Source: Bryobacteraceae bacterium
GTDB lineage: Bacteria; Acidobacteriota; Terriglobia; Bryobacterales; Bryobacteraceae
Length of the DNA stretch: 64,000 nt
NCBI GenBank assembly: GCA_025056455.1
Contig: JANWVY010000002.1
Location: 668,737 to 732,736 of the forward strand
Reading direction: 5' to 3'
Both the position numbers and the translations under genes were made by a program. The notes under the pieces were generated by a model. That model ran no database searches and had not been told where the DNA came from. It was given only the letters and a program-made list of their open reading frames with translations. Of this stretch, positions 53,193 to 61,899 are shown in pieces. The first letter of the stretch is position 1. The number at the start of each line of letters is the position of its first letter.

Positions 53193-54638
53193 ATGCCAGC
53201 ACAATCTCTCTCCACCAAGCGAGCTGAAGTCGAATTTCACAACTTCGCTTCCATGGGTGAACCTGAACGTGCCGTCAAGGTTTACGCCGAAGAGAATGAG
53301 AGGCGCGGCGACTTAATCCGCCAGTTCGCCGAATTCATCGGTCCGCTTTCTCCATTCCTCGAAATTGGTGCGAGCGCTGGTCATTCCAGCTACATGATGA
53401 GCAATGAATTTGGAGCCTTTGGTTTTGCTCTCGATCTTTCGGCCGACGCTCTGCGCCACGGCATGGTTCTGCAAGATGCCTGGAAGCTAGAGCGCGCTCC
53501 GGTGCGGATCGCTGGCGACGCGGCAAACTTACCCTTTCGCGATCATTCCCTCAGCCTGGTGCTCGCCTTCCAGATGTTGAGCCAGTTTATGGATCTCGAC
53601 GCAGTATTTCGCGAGGTCAAGCGCGTGCTCGCTCCCGGCGGCGTCTTCTTGTTTGCGGAAGAACCACTCAAACGGATGCTGACTCTCGGCCTCTACCGCG
53701 TGGGCTATTACGACACGATGAAACCCTGGGAGCGCAAGTTGTACGACTGGGGATTGCTCGGCTACCTCGTCCGCGATGTCATCGGCGCACGACAAGAAGA
53801 AGCGTTTGGCATCCGGCAAAACCATACCTTGGGCCTTCGCGATTGGCATTCCCTCGTCCAGCGCCATTTCGCCGAGCAACAATACCGTATTTTTGTTCGC
53901 GCTCAAGGTTGGGGCGAGCGCCTGATGTACTGGCTTGGACGGAAGATCGATCGCTATGGAAGCGACTGGGTGCCAGCCCGCCTGCTGGGCGGCACACTGG
54001 CCGCCGTTTGTCGCAAAGAGGGTCGCCGCCTCCCCATCGCCGTACAGGTAGACCAGTTTGAGTCCTTGTTACGGTGTCCGGACTGCCATGCTAGCCTGAG
54101 CCGTGACGCCGCCGACACGCTGCGCTGCGCGCAGTGCCGCTATGAGGCCCCAAACGAGGGCGGCGTCTATAACTTACTTCCAAGCAAGGAAAGACAAGAA
54201 CTGTATCCTGGCGATCGTGACGATGTCATCGATTTTTGCCTTCCCGGCCACGAGGCCCGCCTTGGTGAAGGCTGGTATGAGTTGGAGGGGCAATTCGGCA
54301 ATAAATATCGCTGGATCGGCCCTCGAGCAACCGCCGTCTTGAAGCGCGTCCGCCAAGGACCTCAACGCATCCGCATCCGCGGTCATGCCAATGAACGAGT
54401 CTTTGCTCAAGGCCCAGTTCGACTCGAGGTTCGAGTCAACGGCAGCCGGGTTGGATCGTGGCCGCTTCACCGCACCGGTCTCTTTCTGCTTGAAGCCGAC
54501 ATACCGGAAGCCGACCAGTATCAGGTGGAGATCCTGGCCTCCCCAACCTGGCAAGCCCCGCCGGACCGCCGCGTCTTTACCGTAAACCTCAGCAATCTGC
54601 GGCTGGTCCCGCGCGATCCTGAGAACACGCGATCCTGA
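53193..54638 (+). CDS. SAM methyltransferase with zinc ribbon and C-terminal beta domain
   Basis: 481 residues: methyltransferase domain (FLEIGASAGHSSYMMSNEF; FALDLSADALRHG; LAPGGVFLFAEEPL), a Trm112-like zinc ribbon at ~290-325 (LLRCPDCHASLSRDA; LRCAQCRYEA, four cysteines), and a C-terminal beta-sandwich region (~385-470). This plan, methyltransferase plus ribbon plus Ig-like beta domain, parallels the two divergent methyltransferases at 18.6-21.3 kb; substrates unknown. The last residues and stop result from a 16-bp tandem duplication. Confidence 0.8.
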   Translation: MPAQSLSTKRAEVEFHNFASMGEPERAVKVYAEENERRGDLIRQFAEFIGPLSPFLEIGASAGHSSYMMSNEFGAFGFALDLSADALRHGMVLQDAWKLERAPVRIAGDAANLPFRDHSLSLVLAFQMLSQFMDLDAVFREVKRVLAPGGVFLFAEEPLKRMLTLGLYRVGYYDTMKPWERKLYDWGLLGYLVRDVIGARQEEAFGIRQNHTLGLRDWHSLVQRHFAEQQYRIFVRAQGWGERLMYWLGRKIDRYGSDWVPARLLGGTLAAVCRKEGRRLPIAVQVDQFESLLRCPDCHASLSRDAADTLRCAQCRYEAPNEGGVYNLLPSKERQELYPGDRDDVIDFCLPGHEARLGEGWYELEGQFGNKYRWIGPRATAVLKRVRQGPQRIRIRGHANERVFAQGPVRLEVRVNGSRVGSWPLHRTGLFLLEADIPEADQYQVEILASPTWQAPPDRRVFTVNLSNLRLVPRDPENTRS

Positions 54639-54643
54639 GAACA
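54612..54643 (+). repeat. 16-bp perfect tandem duplication
   Basis: CGCGATCCTGAGAACA occurs twice back to back. It spans the stop of the methyltransferase gene; the second copy shifts the frame so the protein ends RDPENTRS instead of RDPENS. Probably recent replication slippage. Confidence 0.9.
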
Positions 54644-54661
54644 GCTGACGCAGCCGCGCGC

Positions 54662-55852
54662 TCACACCGTGGCCGGCTGGCTGTCGAATACTTCTTTGGC
54701 AGCCTCCACGCCGCTTCTCGGAACCTGATACCCCTCCTCCCGCAAAGCCTGCTCCAGCGCGCCGAGCAGCAGCGTGACGCTTTCTTCCTTCGCGAGAGGT
54801 CCCATAATCCCAATGCGGAAAATCTGGCCTGCCAGCGGACCAAATCCCCCAAGAATCTCAATATCGGAAGCCACAAGAAGCCGTTTTCGCACCGCGAGCT
54901 CATCAACTCCAGGGGGCACGCGCACGGTGTTCAAATTCCAGATCCGCTTGCCCTCCTCAACCAGCATCGAAAGGCCCATGGCCTCAATGCCCGCAACAAA
55001 AGCCAGATGCGCCCGTTTATGCCGGGCCAGCCGCGCGTCAAAACCCTCTTCGGCAATCGCCACTAGCCCCTCGCGCAGGGCATAAAACAAGGAAATGGGC
55101 GCCGTGTGATGGTAGCGGTGAGCCCCCTCATAGTAATCCGCCAAAAGCTTGAGATCCAAATACCAATCCGCAGGCGTCGTTTGCCGCGCTTTCAACCACT
55201 CCATGGCGCGGGGGGAAACCGTTACAGGCGCCAGGCCAGGAGGACAGCTAAGTCCCTTTTGCGTGCAGGAGTAAGCAATGTCGATGCCGTTCGCATCAAC
55301 CTCCACGGGCATGGCGCCAAGCGACGTCACACAGTCAGCGATCACCAGCGCCCCCACCTCATGCGCCGCCTGGCAAATGAACTCCGACTTCTGATAAACC
55401 CCGGTGGAGGTCTCGGCCTGGACAAAACCTACAACGGCAGGCCTTTCGCGCCGGATCACCTCGCACACTTCGGCTTGGTCGAAGCCTTGGCCCCAAGGCC
55501 GTTCGAGACGACTCACGCGGGCTCCTTGCCTTCGCCCCATCTCTGACATCCGGTCGGCGAAATAGCCATTCGCCAAGACCAAGAATTTGGCCCCAGGCTC
55601 AACAAAATTCGCCACAGCCGTCTGCATCCCCGCACTTCCAGTCCCCGACATAGCAAGCGTGAATGCATTCTCCGTAGCAAAATACTGGCGCAAGAGTTCG
55701 CGGCAGTCCTCAACCACCTGAAAAAAATAAGGATCTAGATGACTCACCACCGGCTGGTTTAAGGCCTGATAAACACGCGGCTCCACCATCGTGGGTCCTG
55801 GCCCAAACAGCAGGCGGCGGGGCGGGGCAAGCGGAGCAAAACTTTGAGACAT
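54662..55852 (-). CDS. class V aminotransferase, alanine-glyoxylate type
   Basis: 396 residues: MSQSFAPLAPPRRLLFGPGP, SGTGSAGMQTAVANFV, QAETSTGVYQ, DCVTSLGAM and the PLP lysine in YSCTQKGLSCPPG. This last motif (CxQKGLxCPPG) is the AGXT/serine-pyruvate aminotransferase form. It is a paralogue of the serA-linked aminotransferase but better matches glyoxylate-using enzymes. The frame is open to 56095, but residues before the ATG at 55852 are not family-like. A palindrome covering GAGGTGA lies directly upstream. Confidence 0.92.
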   Translation of the reverse strand: MSQSFAPLAPPRRLLFGPGPTMVEPRVYQALNQPVVSHLDPYFFQVVEDCRELLRQYFATENAFTLAMSGTGSAGMQTAVANFVEPGAKFLVLANGYFADRMSEMGRRQGARVSRLERPWGQGFDQAEVCEVIRRERPAVVGFVQAETSTGVYQKSEFICQAAHEVGALVIADCVTSLGAMPVEVDANGIDIAYSCTQKGLSCPPGLAPVTVSPRAMEWLKARQTTPADWYLDLKLLADYYEGAHRYHHTAPISLFYALREGLVAIAEEGFDARLARHKRAHLAFVAGIEAMGLSMLVEEGKRIWNLNTVRVPPGVDELAVRKRLLVASDIEILGGFGPLAGQIFRIGIMGPLAKEESVTLLLGALEQALREEGYQVPRSGVEAAKEVFDSQPATV

Positions 55853-55857
55853 GGGCG

Positions 55858-55870
55858 CGAGGTCACCTCG
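55858..55870. promoter_or_regulatory. palindrome just upstream of the class V aminotransferase
   Basis: CGAGGTCACCTCG, a perfect 6+1+6 inverted repeat whose minus-strand reading includes the GAGGTGA ribosome-site-like sequence of the gene starting at 55852. As DNA it could be an operator; as RNA the 1-nt loop is not feasible. Confidence 0.35.
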
Positions 55871-56273
55871 AAACGTGTGATTTTCTGATTCGCATCCCCT
55901 GGCTGGAGGGACGCTCCTTTTGATCTTCCCACAGTTGAGCCAATCCGGCCTAGAGCTCGAGCCCGGTCCGCCGCGCACCAGGGTTAAATCGTTCGAAAAA
56001 GGGTATCGGCAAGCGTAACTCGAACAACCTCGGCCGACCGCGCGAACTAAGCCAAATCTCTTAGTTCTCACAGGACTTCGAAGAGCGGAAGCCAACCATC
56101 TCCCTGTGCGAGCTAAGGGGATTCCCGCGTAGCCAGCCGCCTTTCAACAACCCTACCATGGATTGAGGGCCATAGAACTTCCGGAACAGAGCAAGGACCG
56201 GAGTAGGATCGAGGGCCTAGCCATCCGGTTTCGAGACGAAAGATCTCCGGTATGCGACCTCGGTCAAGCGCTG
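55871..56273. other. divergent intergenic region, nothing definite
   Basis: Separates the aminotransferase (minus) from the 1005-residue protein (plus). The plus-strand frame is open from a TTG at 56163, but the residues before 56274 do not look like the conserved N terminus. No terminator, tRNA or clear promoter pair is recognisable. Confidence 0.3.
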
Positions 56274-59200
56274 ATGGCCAGGAGATGGGCTGTGCGGTGT
56301 CTTTACTGCGGCAGGAAGCTGAGCTTGCTGCGAAAATTGACGGACCGGGAATTCTGTTCCGAGCTGCACCGCCGTCTCTACCAGCAGGAACAGGAAACCA
56401 GGATCGTGGTCCGGTTGGCGGATTCCCAACGCTGTCTTCCAAGCCCACCGAAGCCCTCCGTTCGCCCAAACGGCATCCTGGCTGCCCCGGCCTTCAACCG
56501 GGGGCATGTCCTAAGACCACCGGTTGCCACGGACGAGGAGATCCGGGGTTTTGTCTTTCAGGCGCCGGCGATTCAGGTCTTCGATGGGCGTCGCACGGTT
56601 CCGACGTTTCCTGAACTCTCCGTTTACGATCCCTGCCTCCCCTGTTTTGAACATTGGTTTCCGGCGGCCCCGCAATTGGCCGTGTGGTTTGAACTTGATT
56701 TACCCCCTGTCCCTTGCCATGCCAGCCAAAAAGAACGAGGTTTTGGTTTCGCTCGGATCTTAAAACCGTTGCTGCCCCGACTCGCGCTTTCTCTAGCGAG
56801 CGACCTGCCAGATCGAGGGGAGCCGGTTTTGGTAAAGCTCGCCGACCGGGTGGTTTGGGCCTGGGCGCTGGAGCCCATCGATGTTGACCTGGCTCCCTTC
56901 TTACGCCGGCAAGTTGAACCGCTTCCCGGACCTGGCCCTCGCGTCGAACTGCCACAATCCCAGCTGGGTCAACCCGCCATACGTTCTGTAGGACGCATAC
57001 AGGCCTCCGGAAACTGGCCCGTCGTCGCCCTGGCTCAAGGCCTTGGGCAGGCCCCTCAAGTGATCGATTTCCCTTGCGCCATCCATGGCTTAGAGCCTCT
57101 ACGCCGGTGCTTGATGATCCGGGCTGAGTGGCAAGTTTCGGACTTGGAAGCGAACTCGGCAGCCGGAGCACAGCGCTTCGGACCGGCCACACTGGGCAGG
57201 CAAGCCGCCGGTCTCCAACCCAAGATAAATTCCACTTGCGCAAGGATCGTTCCTCAGTTGCTGGCTCTCACGCCTCCCAGCAGTGCTCCTTCGGCATCGC
57301 TTGCGATGCGGAAGCCGAGAATTCGGGAGGTATTTTTTCCGTTGCCGCGCCTGGGAAGCTTACCAGCCATGGCGGCACGCTTGTGGCGAGCGGCACAGCC
57401 TTCTTCTCGGAGGGCAGGCGGCGCACTGCTCCCGCTGTGCTGGATTGTAAAGTCTGACCACCGGCCACAACCGCTTGCCGGCTCTCCCTTTGCGTGGCGA
57501 GCCTTCGCCGCCGAGCACGCCTTTCAAGCAGGTCACCCCAGCTGTTTGCCGGGTTGGACCCCTGAGGCGAAGCTTCGTCGAGGTCTTTCCCTAGCGGGCA
57601 GCTTGCCCGTTTTCGCGCCAGCAAGCGGCCTACGACCTGCCCGCCAGCAAGCCCTCTCAATGGACACAGCGACAATCTGGGATTCGGCGGCCGTGCCAGC
57701 TCCTAGGATCGCCTGCTCCATTCCGCCAAGCCTCTTGGTGCACCCCGTTTCTCTTCCCGCACCGAGCGCCGCGCTGCCGCTGGAAGCCCGGGCCGCTTCC
57801 AACTCTGGAAGCTTCCACCGCCTTGAAGCGGTCCCTTGCGAAGCGGATCAAGCCAAACCTCGCCGCATGCCCCAGGGCCAGCTGGCGCAAGCCGCACTCG
57901 AGCTGCCCCATCCCAGCGCCCTCGCTACCATGAACGGCTCTTGTGAGTTCTTGATCAAAAATCCTCGCCGAAACGAAGAACCACTCCCCTTCCTTACCAG
58001 CCCGGATTCCATCCCGCTTGTCTGCCCGGGCAGCCGTTTGAATCTCGATTTCCAGCCATCCGTTTCTCGCACGGTGATGCGGCTGGAACAGCCCGTGTTG
58101 CCCCAGCTTTCTCTGCCTGACCCGAGCCCTTGTTATCGCGAGCTCAGATCTGTCTGGCCGGAACCTGCCCGGCAGCTGCCGCGCATGCGCACTTCGGTGA
58201 TCGAAGACAGCGCGCTGGTAGATGCAGCGCGGCGCTCGCCAAAAAGCAAGGACAGCGCCCCACACGGCCGCAACCGGATTGGCCTGCTTCCTTGGCTGCG
58301 AACGGCTCCCTTCTCGCAGTTGCCTGACTGGAAGTGGGCCACCTTTGTCGTTCCCGTTCTCTTGCTGGTAGCGCTCGTGTCGGTCTATTCGCCAGACTCG
58401 CTGGAAGGACCGGCAGGCCAGAACTCCTCGAACCCGCAGCAAGTGGCCCAGGCGACGGAAGGCGTCTCCGAGCAAGATGACTCCCCGAGTCGCAAATTCA
58501 GAAGTAGGTCACAGGCACGGCTTCAATCGAAAGCTCAACCATCCGCCAGTCAAGGTCTAGCCACCCACCGAGAATCTGCGCCGGCGCCTGTGGCGGAAGT
58601 TCTTGCCGCACCAGTCGAGCCAAGTTCTCCCAAGAAGCTAAACTTCTTTACAGCCAGCCTGAATCAATTGCGGCAAACTCTCAGCCGCCGGGCCGCGATT
58701 TCCCTCAGCGATGACTTCCGGAGCGGTCTAGCGGACTGGGAGGGCAAAGACGACTGGTCCCAGCACTGGTCCTACGACCCGGCCGGGTTCGTCCTGACTG
58801 GCCCCCTTGCTCTTTTCCGTCCGAGTCTTAACCTCACCGATTATGAGATGAACCTGCTCGCGCAAATCGAAAAGAAAAGCATCGGGTGGGTTTTCCGCGC
58901 CCAGGACACCGAGAACTACTACGCCATGAAGATTACCTTGACCCGCGGAGGGCCGCTGCCGGAAGTCTCCCTTGAGCGCTATGCGGTCATCGGCGGCAAA
59001 ACCTCTTCCTATGCCCGCCATGCTTTGCCAATCCAAGTGCGCCTCGACACGGTCTACCCAATCCAGCTCAAGGTCAAGGGCAGCGACTTCACACTAAGGG
59101 TCCAAGGCCAAGTTGTCGATTACTGGAGTGACAACCGCTTGAAATGGGGAGGTGTAGGTTTGTTCAGCCACAAAGGCGAGCAGGCCAGGGTGCGTTGGAT

Positions 59201-59291
59201 TGAAGTATCGCACCAGTATGACGCCTTGGGACGTTTGTGCGCCTTCCTGGCGCCCTACAAGCTGGCAACAGATGAGGGGAGTACGAAATGA
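56274..59291 (+). CDS. large zinc-finger, single-TM protein with C-terminal LamG-like domain
   Basis: 1005 residues. The N terminus holds a small CX2C-X15-CX3H motif (Cys9, Cys12, Cys28, His32 in CLYCG and FCSELH), which I think is common to Solibacter-group hypothetical proteins. Then comes a ~640-residue Pro-rich region without recognisable domains, one membrane helix at about 688-708 (TFVVPVLLLVALVSVYS), a polar linker, and a C-terminal beta-sandwich of the LamG/DUF1080 type (~807-1000: LSDDFRSGLADWEG; GWVFRAQDTENYYAMKI). Topology suggests a cytoplasmic zinc domain and an extracytoplasmic sugar-binding-like domain. It overlaps the TPR gene by 4 bp (ATGA). Confidence 0.75.
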   Translation: MARRWAVRCLYCGRKLSLLRKLTDREFCSELHRRLYQQEQETRIVVRLADSQRCLPSPPKPSVRPNGILAAPAFNRGHVLRPPVATDEEIRGFVFQAPAIQVFDGRRTVPTFPELSVYDPCLPCFEHWFPAAPQLAVWFELDLPPVPCHASQKERGFGFARILKPLLPRLALSLASDLPDRGEPVLVKLADRVVWAWALEPIDVDLAPFLRRQVEPLPGPGPRVELPQSQLGQPAIRSVGRIQASGNWPVVALAQGLGQAPQVIDFPCAIHGLEPLRRCLMIRAEWQVSDLEANSAAGAQRFGPATLGRQAAGLQPKINSTCARIVPQLLALTPPSSAPSASLAMRKPRIREVFFPLPRLGSLPAMAARLWRAAQPSSRRAGGALLPLCWIVKSDHRPQPLAGSPFAWRAFAAEHAFQAGHPSCLPGWTPEAKLRRGLSLAGSLPVFAPASGLRPARQQALSMDTATIWDSAAVPAPRIACSIPPSLLVHPVSLPAPSAALPLEARAASNSGSFHRLEAVPCEADQAKPRRMPQGQLAQAALELPHPSALATMNGSCEFLIKNPRRNEEPLPFLTSPDSIPLVCPGSRLNLDFQPSVSRTVMRLEQPVLPQLSLPDPSPCYRELRSVWPEPARQLPRMRTSVIEDSALVDAARRSPKSKDSAPHGRNRIGLLPWLRTAPFSQLPDWKWATFVVPVLLLVALVSVYSPDSLEGPAGQNSSNPQQVAQATEGVSEQDDSPSRKFRSRSQARLQSKAQPSASQGLATHRESAPAPVAEVLAAPVEPSSPKKLNFFTASLNQLRQTLSRRAAISLSDDFRSGLADWEGKDDWSQHWSYDPAGFVLTGPLALFRPSLNLTDYEMNLLAQIEKKSIGWVFRAQDTENYYAMKITLTRGGPLPEVSLERYAVIGGKTSSYARHALPIQVRLDTVYPIQLKVKGSDFTLRVQGQVVDYWSDNRLKWGGVGLFSHKGEQARVRWIEVSHQYDALGRLCAFLAPYKLATDEGSTK

Positions 59292-60934
59292 GTCAAAAGC
59301 AGCGCGGAGATAAGGAGATTTCCAAGCCGGGTTCCCCGCAGGTGTCAGAGCCCACCGATCTATCCGCCACCTACGCGCGGGCCCTGGCCAAGGCTGTTTC
59401 TCTTCACTTAGAAGGAAAAGCCAAAGAGGCACTCAAAGAGCTGGACAACGCCGTCAACCAAGGCGCCGACTCGCCAGAGATTCATTCCGCGCGTGGCCAC
59501 CTGCAATACGAACTCGAGCTCTACGACGAAGCTGTACAAAGCTACTCACGCTTGCTCGCCCTTGATCCGCGCCACCAAAACGGCAACTTCAACCTTGCCG
59601 TTTGCTTAGAGAAGCTCGGTCGTTGGGAAGACGCCTCTCAGCAATTTGAAAAAGCGCTAGAAATCGACCCCCAACGGCTCGAGGCCTGGCTAGGCCTGGG
59701 CATCTGCCGTTTACACTGCGAAAAAGCAGAACAGGCCCTCGATGCCTTCGAGCGTTGCTTGTCGCGCGACGCCGATCATGAGACAGCCCGCTTCGGCAAA
59801 GCGGTCGCCTTACAGTATCTGTGGCGCTTTGATGAGGCCGCTGAGCTCTATCGCAGCATCCTTGAAAAAAACCCGAACTCCGAAGAATCGCTCGTCAATT
59901 TGATCACCATCGGAATGGCGCGAAAAGACGAAAAAATGATTCGCGAATATTCCGAGCGCTTACTCCAAATCCGTCCCTTCTCCCAAGCCGCTCTGGAAGG
60001 ACTTGCCACTTGCGCTTTCTCAAGTAACGATTTTGAGGCCGCCGCCCGCTATTGCCAGAAACTCGTCGAATTTACTCCCAATCACTTCGAACGCTGGTTT
60101 AACCTCGGTGTGGCGTATCAAAAAACCAACCGCCTAGAGCAAGCCGCCCAGGCCTATTCCGAAGCGGTACGCGTGCGGCCCGACGCCAAACAAGCTCACG
60201 TGAACCTGGGCATTGTACGCCAGGAATTGGGTGACCTCAAAGGCGCACGCGAAGCCTATGAGCGGGCCCTCCAGCTGGCGCCCGATATCCCCGAAATCCT
60301 CTACAACCTCGGATCGGTGCTCGAACAGCTGGGTCAAAAAGACGAGGCCGAAAAACTCTACACACGGCTCTTGGTGAAAAACCCGGATTGGGAAGACGCC
60401 TGGTTCCGTTTAGGTTATCTGCGCATCACCCGCGGCGATTACCACGGCGGAGCGGAAGCCTTCGAGGCCTGCTTGCGCAAAAAAGCCAACTGGCCCGAAG
60501 CTCAGGTCAACCTCGGCCTGTGCTTCTGGAAGATTGGTGATCGCGACTCGGCGCGCCGCGCCTATGAGGCTGCTATCGAAGTGCAGCCCAGCTCCGTCGA
60601 TGCTCTGCGCGGTTTAGCCGCTTTGGCCATCGAGCGCGATGACTATGACCAAGCGCTCGAATATCAAGCCCGCTTGATCGACCTTGGCGAACGCAGCCCA
60701 GAGTTGTTCTACAACACAGGTCTCCTGCTGCAAAAATCTGGCCAGCTCGAAGACGCCATCCGCCTTTATAAGGAAGCTCTGGCCGAGCGCCCCAATTTCG
60801 CCGAAGCGCTGCTCAATCTGGGTCACGCCTTGAAGTCCAAAGGACAACAGGACGAGGCGCGCACCTACTGGAAACAGGCCCTAGACGTCAAACCAGAGCT
60901 CGCCCAAGGCTACTTCGAGCCCGCACACACCTAG
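59288..60934 (+). CDS. TPR-repeat protein
   Basis: 548 residues, almost entirely tetratricopeptide repeats (about 14 units of ~34 residues from ~30 to ~545; examples YDEAVQSYSRLLALDPRHQNGNFNLA, truncated here to LLALDPRHQNGNFNLA, and AARYCQKLVEFTPNHF). No signal peptide or membrane segment. The start overlaps the stop of the large zinc-finger protein, so the two are coupled; the TPR protein may bind its cytoplasmic region. A GC-rich hairpin begins at its stop codon. Confidence 0.9.
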   Translation: MSQKQRGDKEISKPGSPQVSEPTDLSATYARALAKAVSLHLEGKAKEALKELDNAVNQGADSPEIHSARGHLQYELELYDEAVQSYSRLLALDPRHQNGNFNLAVCLEKLGRWEDASQQFEKALEIDPQRLEAWLGLGICRLHCEKAEQALDAFERCLSRDADHETARFGKAVALQYLWRFDEAAELYRSILEKNPNSEESLVNLITIGMARKDEKMIREYSERLLQIRPFSQAALEGLATCAFSSNDFEAAARYCQKLVEFTPNHFERWFNLGVAYQKTNRLEQAAQAYSEAVRVRPDAKQAHVNLGIVRQELGDLKGAREAYERALQLAPDIPEILYNLGSVLEQLGQKDEAEKLYTRLLVKNPDWEDAWFRLGYLRITRGDYHGGAEAFEACLRKKANWPEAQVNLGLCFWKIGDRDSARRAYEAAIEVQPSSVDALRGLAALAIERDDYDQALEYQARLIDLGERSPELFYNTGLLLQKSGQLEDAIRLYKEALAERPNFAEALLNLGHALKSKGQQDEARTYWKQALDVKPELAQGYFEPAHT

Positions 60935-60970
60935 CCTGCTAGCTGCCCCAACTACCAGCTAGCCGCTAGG
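60930..60970 (+). other. inverted repeat at the TPR gene stop
   Basis: CCTAGC (60930-60935) and GCTAGCTG (60938-60945) pair with CAGCTAGC (60956-60963) and GCTAGG (60965-60970) across a small 2/1 internal loop: 14 bp of stem with a 10-nt loop. No T-run follows, so it is a processing or mRNA-stability element or a weak terminator, not a standard intrinsic one. Confidence 0.5.
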
Positions 60971-61135
60971 CTTCTCACTACCTCCTGGCCCTGCGTCGGG
61001 CCGCCAAGCGCAAGCCGCGCCTTCCTTGCCAGCTCTGCCCCTTCGGCCTCCAATGACTTGCCCCGGCTTCTGTTACCATAAATCGGTAACGCTGGCACAG
61101 GGCAACCCAATCGTTCCACAGAAAGACTTCCCTCC

Positions 61136-61846
61136 ATGCATCGCGAATATCTGAAATGGTTCAGCCCTGCGTTGAACCGCGAAATGGAACTCTTAATTCA
61201 CGGTCATGGCGGTAAACCTTACCTCGTCTTTCCTACCTCCATGGGTAAGTTCTACGAATTTGAGGACCGCGGCATGGTGCACGCCGTCGAGCATAAGGTG
61301 GCCAGCGGCCAGGTCCAGTTCTTCTGCATTGACAGTGTGGACCGGGAAAGCTGGTACAACAAGTCGGCCCATCCTGGCTATCGCGTCTGGCGTCACATCG
61401 AATACGAAAACTACGTCCGCAATGAAGTTCTGCCGCTGATTCGACATCGAAACTGGGCTCCGCGCATTGGCGTGACCGGCGCCAGCTTTGGCGCCTACCA
61501 TTGCGCCAACTTCGCCTTCCGCCATCCCGAACTCGTCAGCGACTGCGTAGCCATGTCCGGGGCCTATGACATCCGGCAGTTTCTCGACGGCTATTACGAC
61601 CAGAATGTTTATTTCAACTGCCCGACCGATTTCCTGCCCAATCTCACCGATCCCGAGATTCTGGGCCATCTGAGGCGCATGAGAATCATACTCGGCGCTG
61701 GCGACTGGGACATTTGCCTTGGGGAGACACAGCGGCTATCGGGCATTCTCCACAGCAAAGCGGTTCCCCACTGGCTCGACATTTGGACTGGTGGCCGCGT
61801 CCACGATTGGCCACTGTGGCGCGATATGGCGCGGAAACACTACTGA
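61136..61846 (+). CDS. alpha/beta-hydrolase (esterase D-like)
   Basis: 236 residues, no signal peptide. The nucleophile elbow is TGASFGAYH (Ser in GxSxG); the likely catalytic Asp is in GAGDWDICLG and His in GGRVHDWPLW. This is the putative esterase/PHB-depolymerase-like fold. It leads a three-gene run with an ATP-grasp ligase and a GCS2-type ligase, suggesting that it trims or transfers an ester or amide of the compound made by those ligases. The start ATG at 61136 has only a weak ribosome site. Confidence 0.85.
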   Translation: MHREYLKWFSPALNREMELLIHGHGGKPYLVFPTSMGKFYEFEDRGMVHAVEHKVASGQVQFFCIDSVDRESWYNKSAHPGYRVWRHIEYENYVRNEVLPLIRHRNWAPRIGVTGASFGAYHCANFAFRHPELVSDCVAMSGAYDIRQFLDGYYDQNVYFNCPTDFLPNLTDPEILGHLRRMRIILGAGDWDICLGETQRLSGILHSKAVPHWLDIWTGGRVHDWPLWRDMARKHY

Positions 61847-61899
61847 GAGCGCGCGCCGTACTCTGTGGAACGGCCGCCTCGAGAATCAAAAGGAGAAGA

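Noticed and set aside
57657-58475. 272-codon minus-strand frame
   Set aside because: Lies inside the 1005-residue gene, whose frame is continuous with a plausible zinc knuckle, TM helix and LamG-like end.
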